64,000 nucleotides of DNA. Origin: Symbiodinium natans. Lineage: Eukaryota > Sar > Dinophyceae > Suessiales > Symbiodiniaceae. The DNA lies in contig CAJNDS010002088.1 in the NCBI GenBank assembly GCA_905221605.1, positions 300,001 to 364,000 on the forward strand, written 5' to 3'. This document shows, in pieces, positions 42,833-52,700 of this stretch. The notes below the pieces were generated by a model. That model worked only from the letters and a program-made list of their open reading frames with translations. It made no database searches and was not told the origin of the DNA. Position 1 is the first letter of the stretch. Each line of letters opens with the position of its first letter. The translations under genes were made by a program, and so were the position numbers.

Positions 42833-43251
42833 CGTACCAGAAATAACGCTTTCCTATGAAACCACAGAGAAATTACTGTTTTTCGTACCAAAAACCACGA
42901 AAATGCATCAAATCCTTTCAAAATATGGAGGGGATGGTGGTTTTCTTAGGAAAAACCAAGAAAATCGACCCAAAAAAAAAAAAAAAGGCCAAAAAAAAAA
43001 AAAAAAGACCCAAAAAAATAGGCCCTCCCCCCGCCCCCCCCCGTCCCTCCCTTTGGAAGCCCCAAAGCCCTAGAACAAGCTAACCCTTAAATCCATGCAG
43101 CCCCGCAACCCTGAAAACACCCTAACCCTAAACCCTAAACCCTAAACCCTAACCCCTAAACCCTAAACCCTAAAAACCGACCCCCTCAGTGGCTTCGGGC
43201 CTTTCCGCTGATGGCCGGCACAGCGGCGCTCTGTGTGACCAGGACACTCAC

Positions 43252-43298
43252 CTTGTCGTGGAGGTCGGCCTTCAGCTGGCTGTCGCATTCGGGATCCC
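43252..43298 (-). CDS. Candidate 47-nt exon with consensus donor, unrecognised
   Basis: ACAAG|GGG ... GACAAG|GTGAGTGTCC: DPECDSQLKADLHDK. GTGAGT is a perfect consensus donor. Confidence 0.45.
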
Positions 43299-43899
43299 CT
43301 TGTTTAGGGTTTAGGGTTTAGGGTTTAGGCTTTAGGGTTTCTCCAAACCTTTCTCTCATAAGGTGCCATAAAGGCAAGCCCATCCGGCGGTTTAGGGATA
43401 GAGAGTCGGGGTTGGGTGTGAAGCTTTTGGGTTGAGAGTATATAGGCGTTTAAGGATGTAAGGTACTCGGGGCGAAAGGCCTCAGACGTGACACCACGCC
43501 TGCAAACAAGGATTCTATGCATCTATACATGTATATGTATATGTATATACATATGAATATTCAGACATTCCAAAGAACTGAACCCTTGCGTTCATGTCGT
43601 CGATCATGGCCTGGCCGAAAGCACCCCCCCCCCCCCCCCCGCCCCTTTCAAAACCCCAAAACCCCAGAACCCCAATCCCGAAACCCCAAACCCGGAGCTT
43701 GTCAACCCCAAACCCGGAGCTCCAGACTTTCCTCAGCTCCTCAAGATGCACGCATCAGGAGACTCTATGGCAGCTCCCACTAGATAGCAATTGAGGACCC
43801 TTATGAGATTGAAGGCACATTCCTTAAGATTCAAGGTTATTAGGCGGCTCTCTGGGTGTATCATGAAATGAAGATCTGTGACGGGATGTAGAGCTACTG

Positions 43900-44000
43900 G
43901 ATTGTCAGCTAGGGTTTCCCAGTGTTTCGGATTGCAAGCCCCAGAGCAAACAGCGCAGTCTGAGCTTCTGGCCATCGCACGACTTCGATCTTGTCTGTCC
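43900..44000 (-). CDS. Candidate exon, unrecognised
   Basis: Frame DKIEVVRWPEAQTALFALGL. Three minus-strand frames are open here, so the choice is uncertain. Confidence 0.3.
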
Positions 44001-44636
44001 TGCTGCAAAGCAGGAAAGCAAGCTCCACACCCTGAACCCTGAAGCAACCTCTCATAGTTAGGAGTTCGGGAAGACCTATCTAATCCGGTAAAAGGCTGTA
44101 GAGGGGGATGTAAGGCACCTACTTCCCCAAAATCCCACGACGACTTTGCGGGGGTTTCCCAAAATAGGTGTGCCCTTTTTTTGGGACCCCATTCAGGGGA
44201 TTGTGCACTATGTGCGGTGTAAAAGGAGTATCCCTATTTTGGGAAATACCCTTGTAAGCAACAACAAGAACCAAACTTCAAAGGACTATTTCTTGGCGGC
44301 TTCGAAGCCTCCAAGCCGAAAAACCATGAAGGGAACTTCGGCGGGAGGGTTAGGGAGTAGGGTTTAGGGTTTGATGAGTTTTCACGCTAGACTTCTAGTG
44401 AATCAAAGCTTCGCCATTTTGTGCTCCCCCACAGTAGGGTCCCTCTCTCTAGCGCAAGACCCGTCGTCTCTTTCGGGGCAGCAAAAACAAACCGGCCAAC
44501 TATGTAGGGTTTCTGAGGTTTAGGGCTTGGAGGGTTTAGGGTTTATTAGGGCACCCCGATAAAAAAGTCAACCCTAAACCCTCAACCATAGTTTAGGGTT
44601 CAGGGTGTACAAAAACCCCCTCCCAAGAACCCCTAG

Positions 44637-44703
44637 CAGCTCCTGCTCTTGGCTCTTGGCCTGTTCTTCCAGCTTGACCAGGACTTTACCGATCTGCGGC
44701 GGC
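44637..44703 (-). CDS. Candidate exon, coiled-coil-like
   Basis: APPQIGKVLVKLEEQAKSQE, then QELL. Heptad-like pattern. Confidence 0.4.
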
Positions 44704-45257
44704 GCGAGGTTTAGGGTTTGGGGTTAACCCTGAACCCGAAAAACGTTGAAGGGTTTGGGGCCGTTTGGGGGCCGAAAACGCGAAAGTCTGACTCAGGATT
44801 TGCCGGGATTCGGAGGGTGCTTGTTTTGGCCCGGCTTTGTGGGAACCTCTACATTCCCAACAACGTCCGACTTTCAGTTGACCTTGCCGAAAATCACGGC
44901 AACGTCGGAGCTCCACCCTGAATCTCAACTTCCAGATCCCAGCCCCATGATGTCGAGGATGTAAAACTTGCAAAAAACCCGACTCCCTAAACCCGCCCGA
45001 AACCCCAAACCCTCTCTTTTCCCTAAAGCCATCAGGCCCCGAAAGCCACACAACCGGATTCGCGCTTGAGACCTCGGAGTATTAAAAAAAACCAACGCCC
45101 AATCCTGTACGGAGTTAAGGCTTAGGGTTTCGGTTGTATGGGTTTACTAGTTCATGGTTGGGATAGTATTACAAATCTAAATTGTTATTCCTTATCGGGT
45201 TTAAGTACCCTTAAACATGTACAATGTGACCCAACTATGACAAAGTTTAGGGTTCAC

Positions 45258-45345
45258 GAAGCTGTCCCCTGCCTGTGTCTTTAGGGAAGCGACATCGTCG
45301 CGGACTGCCGCAACCTCCTTCTGCACCTCAGGCACATCGGCTACC
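45258..45345 (-). CDS. Candidate exon, coiled-coil-like
   Basis: VADVPEVQKEVAAVRDDVAS, then LKTQAGDSF, with a TTC|GTGAAC donor. Heptad pattern as in 44637-44703, so the two may belong to one protein. Confidence 0.45.
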
Positions 45346-45530
45346 AAAACTCATCCTAACAAATCCTGAGCCCCCAGCAATCGAAACTCCAAAGCCCTAA
45401 AGCCCTAAAGCCCTAAAGCCCTCAAACCCCAGAACCCTAAAACCCTAAACTCCCCGACTGTGAAGTCCGTAATTCTGGCCAAGCATCCTCCTTGACCGCA
45501 GCCTGTGAGCTGCGAGCCAACTCATGGATC

Positions 45531-45584
45531 CTTGGAGTCTGCTGTTTTTTTGAAATCAATCTTACGAACGGCTTGCGCTTCGAA
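45531..45584 (-). CDS. Candidate 54-nt exon with GA donor
   Basis: GTCGCAG|TTC ... TCCAAG|GATCC, exactly 18 codons: FEAQAVRKIDFKKTADSK. Confidence 0.45.
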
Positions 45585-45619
45585 CTGCGACGATTGTAGA
45601 ACCCAAAGGCCCTAAGCCT

Positions 45620-45716
45620 TGGGATGTTCCCCCTTATACTACCAGTCCTAATAGGGATTCTAATCAGGCGTACTATAATGCCTCTTGAGGGACTGATAGT
45701 AAAAAGGGGGAACAAC
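45620..45716. mobile_element. MITE-like element, family B
   Basis: TTGGGATGTTCCCCCTTATA at the left, AAGGGGGAACAACCCAA at the right. Confidence 0.75.
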
Positions 45717-46804
45717 CCAACCTAAGCCCACTGCTGCTGAACCTTAGGCTGAAGATCTTCAGGACCATCTGGTAGCCACAAGGGCGAAGTCCAAAGGGGC
45801 ACTTCGGGGCTTGGCAAAACAATCAATTTAGTTGCTTCGTGTGCCAATGTTCGGTTCGGGGTACTTGAGAAGTTCATGGCATAAGCTGAGGTGCCAGAAA
45901 AAGGAGCTCTGATGGGGGGGTGGGGGGGTGGGGTTTAGGGCTTACACCTTAAAACTCTTTGAAGCCCAGACCCTAAACTCTAACCCTCAACTCTAACAGC
46001 CAAGTCCAGGAGTCTCTTTAACTTCTTTTCTTTGGCTGGCAGAATCCTGCGCAGTCAGGTGTGGGACCCCCCGAAAGCTCGCGGCTCAGGGTCAGGTCGC
46101 GTTTGGATACAGCCAACGAAAACTCAAAAAACACACACACACGCGCGCGCGCGCACACACACACACACACGCCATTCCCAAAAACAATCAGCTTACTAAT
46201 TGCTTCGTAATAGGGAATCAGGGGAATAAGGTGCCTAAGTCCCTGATTCCCCATCAGTGAGTTTTATGGCTTACAGGATCGAGATTTTCGAGGCCCACCG
46301 AGGCGAGCAACGAGCACCACAAGGCAACGCGACGCCGAGATCTTACATCGCATTATCGAATGGTGACTCGGAGGTCTCACACTTCAAACCCTGCAGTTTT
46401 AGGGGTTTACTTACTAGTTCTTTGGGACTGCAAAACCCTTCAGGGCAGCGGACTTGGGCCCGAAAAAACCTGGAGTAAAGAGCCAGGAAGCCTAAGGCTT
46501 TCAAGCTGAAGAGCCTAGAGCCATGTCGCTGCGGCAAACTGAACGGGGTTTGGGGTGTCAGGGCTCGCAGGGGTCGTGGGTTTGTGATGGTTTACAGGGC
46601 GCTTGTATGGTTCGGAGGGCTTACAGTATCGGGCTAATTGGGTTTGAGCCAAGCTCATGGGTTCCAGGCATTGAAACAGTTCAACACATAAAGTTGAAGT
46701 TGCAAACGCTGAGCCCTGAATCCATCCACGGCTATCCGCCTCGGACTCTCGTCCCTAGGCCGGCAGAGCCCTGCCTTGGCAGAGAGCTCTGCTTTCTGTA
46801 TCAC

Positions 46805-46972
46805 CTCGTTCCGGACGCCCAAGATCTTGTGCTTCCTTGAGCTGGGCAAGCTCTCGGGCAAAAAGGGGCCGCAGACCGAACCCCCAATCATCCGTTCTGC
46901 CCGGAGCACTACGACTTCTTCTTCGGGTCCACTCCAAAAAAATGCAAGTTTGATGGCCGCCCAAAAAGTAAC
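46805..46972 (-). CDS. Candidate 168-nt exon, unrecognised
   Basis: GGCTCAG|GTT ... AACGAG|GTGATAC, 56 codons in phase 0: VTFWAAIKLAFFWSGPEEEV, VVLRAERMIGGSVCGPFLPE, SLPSSRKHKILGVRNE. The longest clean candidate exon outside the assembled genes. A hydrophobic start is followed by an acidic patch. No family recognised. Confidence 0.5.
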
Positions 46973-47440
46973 CTGAGCCAGGACCCAGCAAAAACACACG
47001 TACATAGGAGAGCCCGAAACGCCCAACCCCAAACCCCTGGCCCGAAGTCCCAGGGATTTGGATGTAGGCAATTGCTCTCATGTGGCGCGCCCCTAATTCT
47101 GGGCAGCTAAGGTCGCGACACGTCAAACAATCCAAACCTCGGCATCAGGACACAAGGGCGCACCAAATGGCTCAGGCTTTAGGGTCAGGGCCGAGGGTTT
47201 TTTGCTTAGGGTTTAAGGAAGAACTCCAGATACTCCAGATGCTGCACATGTGCATGCTCGATATTAGGAGGAACATAAGGTCAAGGCTTGCCCCCGCACC
47301 TTAACCCGAAACCACCAAGCCCAAAAACCCCAGCCCTACACCCGAAAGCCCCCCAATGGTCTCAGGTCCCAACACCTTCGCTTCGCTACTTATGGTGACC
47401 ACTGCTTCCGCCATGTGGCCGGCCTGTGCGGCTTCCCATT

Positions 47441-47605
47441 CCCTTGAAGGTTTAGGGTGGCTCAAGAGGAACCTAGGAATAAAGAGGGCCCCTTGAAGGT
47501 TTAGGATGACTCAAGAGTATCCTAGGAATAAAGAGGGTACCTTGAAGAAGGTTCAGAGTGACTCAAGAGTAGCCTAGGAGTAAGGAGGGTGCCATTTTTG
47601 GTCCA
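47441..47605. repeat. Three tandem copies of about 57 bp
   Basis: Each copy holds CTTGAAGGTTTAGG, GACTCAAGAGTA and CCTAGGAATAAAGAGGG. The copies differ by several substitutions. Function unknown. Confidence 0.8.
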
Positions 47606-47609
47606 AAAA

Positions 47610-48820
47610 AAGGGGTTGGTAAGGGAACCTAACGAACGGGAACGAGAGCCTACTCTGGGTCCAACGGCAGCCCAATGCCTCTCTCACAAGGGAATATTTT
47701 ACCATATCCCATATAATACAGGTTAAGGGGAAAGATGCATTTTCAGCCACAATGTGTGGCTATTGGGGCTTAGGGCTTGCAAGTTGAAATGGGATTCTTC
47801 ACGAACTCAGGCGTCTTCTTTAAGTGGTTTCGGAATCTGTGTTAGGATTTGTAGAGATTAGGCGCAACCTCGCCTCATGAGCCGCGACCCAGCGAATTCA
47901 AAGTTCAGCTTCCATGCTAGACAAGAGCCGTCATACCCTTAACCGTATATTTTCCTATATCCTAAACATCTGAACCCTAAAGCCCTTGAAACCTTGAAGC
48001 CTGAAAGCCTTTAAACCGGAAGACCTCTCATGCCTCAGAGCCCTACAAGCCTTAACTGCCTCAAACCCTACGGTAAAGCCCCAAGTGCCAAAGGAAACCA
48101 GCTTAGGGTTTGGGGTTCAAGAGGTTTGCGGCTGAACTCTGACCGGTAGTATGCGGCCTGCACACGGCCGCTGAACGAAGGCTCCTCACGGCCCGGGTTC
48201 GAAGTTCGAAGGCTCCGGGGCGGTTTAGGATTTGGAGCAGTTATGCCCCTTCCATATACCTTATAGAACTAAAGCGCCCATGCTTGAGAACCCTGGTGTA
48301 AAGGGACGAACCGAGATTCGGGATGTAAGTCTTCAGGGTGCTGCTGAGGGCTTGAAGGTTCAGGCTACGGGGGTAGGGTTTGGGATTTGGGGGGGTGGGC
48401 CTTGGGTTTGAAGCGTTAGGGCTTCGGGGTTTAGGGCTTCAGGATGGTAGTCTTCAGGACTTTAGGCTTGTAAGGCTTTAACACTTCCACGCTTCTAGGC
48501 CCTGGCTCACAGGAGTTCACGCAGGGCCGGTCCAGGCCCGGCATGGGATTTCGGAAGCCGAATGCAGGGGGGGGGAGTTGATTAGAATGGGAAACGCTGG
48601 GAAGTTTGCAACTGCATAAGGCAGGATCATAAGGGGATAGCGATGGTACTTAGGCTGATGTGGTTGGCATGTGGGCGGAGTTGGTTGCAATTTGTTTTGT
48701 ACTACCAGGGCTGCCTTTGTTTTAACTCAAACCCTACTAAACCTGAAACTGCAGCTCAGCCGCCCAAAGCCTCTTTTGCAAAGCATCCGCAACTCACAAG
48801 AGGTCCCCCCCTCCCCCCCC
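47610..48820. other. Unique stretch, little recognised
   Basis: Sparse degenerate telomere words and no MITE with both ends. No minus-strand exon stood out between 47610 and 48820. Confidence 0.35.
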
Positions 48821-48826
48821 CCCCCA

Positions 48827-48906
48827 TCCTTGTTCATGCGGTCGTACAGCTTCAGAATCTCTGTCTTCTTGGCCGGCCGCTCCAGGCTCAGCAGAAGCGA
48901 GCTCAC
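48827..48906 (-). CDS. Candidate exon, unrecognised
   Basis: CATGAG|GTG then VSSLLLSLERPAKKTEILKL, then YDRMNKDG followed by a G-run. LYDRMNKDG resembles the start of an EF-hand loop, but the loop is not completed here. Downstream of the channel on the same strand, so it could be part of its tail or of the next gene. Confidence 0.45.
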
Positions 48907-49329
48907 CTCATGGGCTCGGGGAAGGGGATCCAGGGGGATCCCCTGGACCCTGTCTATGTTGCCCTATACTCCGCTGTTCCTGCAAACCCTTTCAACAAGT
49001 GAGAGCTCACCCTCAAAAGAGAGTAGGATTGCTGCATCAACCCTCTATAGCAGGTGACACAGAAGCATATACACGCGCATGTCAATATGAATACAAACAA
49101 AACAAAATAAAAAACACAACAAATTAAAATAGAAATAAACGGATACAGAAATACAAAGCAATAATAACCATGATATATATGTGTATATACATATTATATG
49201 AGAGGGTTTGGGATTCACGATTATAGTATCTAGGGTTTATCGCAAATCGGACACAGATTTTTGCATGCCCATGTATGCACCACATATACAAACACATACA
49301 CACACATGTATATGCATATGCCCAGGAGA

Positions 49330-49420
49330 TAGAAACATCTGAGCTGCCGAGAAGCGGAGGGCTCTGAAAGAGCTCTTTCCAGCTCTTCGCGACTGATGCA
49401 CCCAGGAAGACTCCTTTACG
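49330..49420 (-). CDS. Candidate exon, unrecognised
   Basis: ESSWVHQSRRAGKSSFRALR, then FSAAQMFLSPG. Basic. Confidence 0.35.
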
Positions 49421-49744
49421 GGTTTCAAGGGTCCAGGTCCTTCACTATACGCCCTCAACTTGGGATGTGCTCCCTTTATGCTAGCAGTCCTTAATGGGAA
49501 TTAGAATACCCCCTATTATACTAACAGTCCCTCCCAACCCTGAACTCTCAAGAGCCCAAAAACCCAAAAACCCCAAAGGGTCTGCGAACACTGGGGTGCC
49601 CTGAGGCGAGTTTGGATCTTCGGAACTTTCGTTTGAAGGCGATTGAGACTTTTGTTGTTGGTTGAGGGTTTCGGGTTTCGGGTTCAGGGCAATGCAGGAT
49701 TTGAGGATTTTGAGGTCAGGATTGGAGATGTTAGATTTTGAGAC

Positions 49745-52700
49745 TTATGCGTTCTCCATGCTTTCTTTGGCTTCCTTTCTGGAAGCGCGACAGCACTCCA
49801 GGCACAGTTCTGAAGTCTGCTCCCTGTGCCCTACTCCCCATGCCCTAAAACAACCTCGGGGACGACAAAGGGACACCCCTTTGAAGCACGGACAACAGAA
49901 GCCCTAAACCCTAAACCCTGAAACCCTAAATCCTAATCCCATCGACAGGTTGGAGAGCTTTGCCTTCCGTATTGAAAGAACCATTCTTCCAGGTGCCGCG
50001 TTGCATTTTCACATCCTTGCACAGAGTTTAGAGTTTAGGGTTGAGGGTTGAGGATTTCGTGTTTATCCTACTTATTCGAGCTTCCTACGAACTTAAAGGG
50101 GAACCTGTTTGAGTCATCTAGGGGTTATCCCCCAGAAAAGCTGAAAGGTTACTTATTCGTCCGACCAAGCGTCGCAAGGCTTTTCCAACTTCTTGGTTTC
50201 TCTGCTCTTTTTGCTGGGAAGCCATGAAGGAGTCGCTGATGACCTTGGAAGCTCAGTAACCATATTGCAGTGAGGGCACCTTTTTTGGGGCTGGCTACTT
50301 GAAAAGGGAACCTTGAACCTTAACAAAGGGAAAAGCGTACCACTGGGCTACCAAGTGACGCTGGTGATGAGGCCAACCACAGCGAAGCAGCAAAGCATCA
50401 CGTAGACGATGATGAGTGGGACAACAACTGTACTGGGGTAGACGCCGCTAAGAACTGCAGCAATGTGATCCCACCCTGAGAGCGTCTGGATCGTGAACAA
50501 GGTCTGCCTTAGTTGACAAACCAAAGCTTCCGTTTTTGTAGGCAAAATTCGAGCCCTTCTTGGGTGCCTATGATACGGGGGTTCACACAAGTAGCCAAGA
50601 AGGGACTAGAAATCGAGTATGTGGCTCCCAAAGCCATACTTGTATAAGAACCGGTGAGGATACCTTTCAACCGTTCCGAGACCGCATGTATGACCAGAGT
50701 TCTATCCTTCACGCAATCGGGGGGGACATCCCGGACAAAAAACAACTCCAAACCCCTAGCCCTAAACCCTAAACCCTAGACCCTAAACCCTAAGCCCTAA
50801 CCCAAGGCAAACTCCTACGGTGCCCAGGTGCATCGACCGCCCGATGGATCCAAACCAAGCTTCGATGTCATCGTCAGTCCTGGGTTTGCTCCCCTTTCAC
50901 GCGCTCTTAAGAGATTTCTTGGGGTTGAGCGGGTAGAGCTGAGGGTTTAGGGTTTGGGGCTTAGGGTTTAGAAGGTCAGGGTTTAGGGTATGTATGATAC
51001 CCTTTAACCCAACAAGAGGCAAGCTTAAAACAACTGTCCCAAAGGCGTGCCTAGTTTCTTGTCTGCCCAAACATTGGACCTGACGCAGCTGAGAGCTTGG
51101 ACTGGGCGTCGAGAATTAGGTGGGGCAAACCCGGGTCCTTATCGTAAGGGGATCCTACTATTTGGGGTTCTATATTCGGGGTCCCTCATTATCGTACCAG
51201 ATTTGTTCAAGGAGCGGTTTAGGGTCTAAGGTGAAGCTGTTCGTTTCAAACGCCATCAGTGGTTGTTTCAACCCAAAGCCATTTGTCTGAGGACGAGCGC
51301 ATTTCCCAGTCTCGTCAATACCTCTTCGTTAACTGAAGAGTAAGACTTCGGGTTTAGGGCCTGGCGCCGAATTGCACCTCAAACTGCATAGGGATCCTTA
51401 ATGCGACCGCAGTTCTACTTCGAAATTGAGGGGTTCTTGGGCTGCAGGAACATGAAATGACACGCCAAGGCCGAAACCCTAGAATTTAGGGACATAAGCA
51501 CAGGGCCGGGGGGTGGGAATGACAGGGCCCAAGGACCCATCGCACCAAAGGTGTCTCGTTTCCAGGCTTAGTTAGGAAGCTTGGTACCAATCCTACACCC
51601 CAAGCCCTAAATGTTCTAGGGCTTAGGGTTTTGTGCTTCCGGTTTAGGGTGAAGCCCAAAACCCTAAACAAGCCCGAAAGCCAAAGTGACCACTGACATA
51701 CGGCACATCCAAGAACTTCATTGTCGAAGGTGTAGGAGTGTAGGGAAGCAGAAGCCCTAGGCCCCAACTGCCCTATATCCCACACCCTACATGCCCTAAA
51801 CCCTGACCCTAAACCCTTAACCCTAGACCCTAAACCCTAGACCCTAAACTCTAGACCCTAAACCCTAGACTCTAGACCCTTCGGCTTGAGGCCCAACCTC
51901 TGCCCAACCAGCGTCGTGAGGATGATCGCCAAGCTGAAGTTGAGCACCAAGACGACCTCTGAGGCTTCCGTGAGGTAAGGTTGAAGGCTTAGGGTTTCGG
52001 GTTCAGGGCCTAAAGTTTAGGGTTTAGAGTGCTCTAAATCAAGGACGACTTCATAAAGGGAGGTCCCATGGCGGGGGCACCTTACATGCAAGGCTCCTAT
52101 GCGGGTTACATAAGTGGCAGATGGCACCCGATATGAGCCTAGATCACAGGTGTGGAGCCCCCCCTCAAAAGGGCAGCCTTGCAAAAACAAAGGGAACCTA
52201 GCTTTTTTGTTGTTGGGGGTGAGGGTTTAGGTACTATACCATAAGCTTGGTCCTCGAAGAAAGCCCTAATTAAACCCCACACCTCAAACCCTGAGCCCTA
52301 AACCCTAAACCCTAAACCCCAAACCCTAACTTCACAGGCGACCCAGAGGTCCGGGAGTCCCCACGAGCCCAACCAGCAGAACAACGGCGAAGGCTTTCAC
52401 GACCGCCCGTCCGATGATTCGCAGCGGCTGGCCTCAAAGGGTTGTGGGGGTTGTTAGGGTTTAGGGTTTAGGGGCGTGGGGGTGTAGGGTACAGGGCTCT
52501 AGGGTGTAGGGTCATAGGGCTCAGGGTTCAGGGTTTAAGGTGTCTAGCGGTGCAGGTAGCTAGGGGAAGGCCAGGCGAGCTGAGACCAGTCGAGTAGACG
52601 TGTGGGTTTGGTGGGTGTTGTCAGGGCTTCTAGAGGTGTAACGTAGGGCTTTGGAATCTTGCAAACTTACTGCTGTTATGAATTACATGTACTTTTAAAG

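Larger units (their letters stand above)
40671..43019. mobile_element. 2.3-kb inverted-repeat element carrying a satellite array
   Basis: The left flank (poly-T, GGTCGATTTCCTTGGTTTTC, TAGGAAAAACC) and the right flank (GGTTTTTCCTAAGAAAACC inverted, GGTCGATTTTCTTGG inverted, poly-A) are inverted copies of about 80 bp, with matching GGGTC and poly-T/poly-A spacers. Between them is a tandem array of about 14 units (40862-42667). No protein is encoded; ORFs in the array are translations of the satellite. Confidence 0.7.

Noticed and set aside
40827-42846. Many overlapping ORFs of 60-155 codons
   Set aside because: All are frames of the 110-bp satellite and the CTTCC microsatellite; the same peptide (for example STSFLGFEARLVRLKRSG) recurs in every unit.
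47450-47470. Dinoflagellate spliced-leader-like word (GGCTCAAG)
   Set aside because: Only the last eight bases agree, and it is part of the 57-bp tandem repeat; no spliced-leader gene here.
50509-50751. 80-codon minus-strand ORF next to the channel pore exon (ERLKGILTGS...)
   Set aside because: Tempting as the pre-pore exon, but the exon at 50838-50879 joins the pore exon in phase and gives the expected WFGSIGRQTLF sequence, so this lies in an intron.
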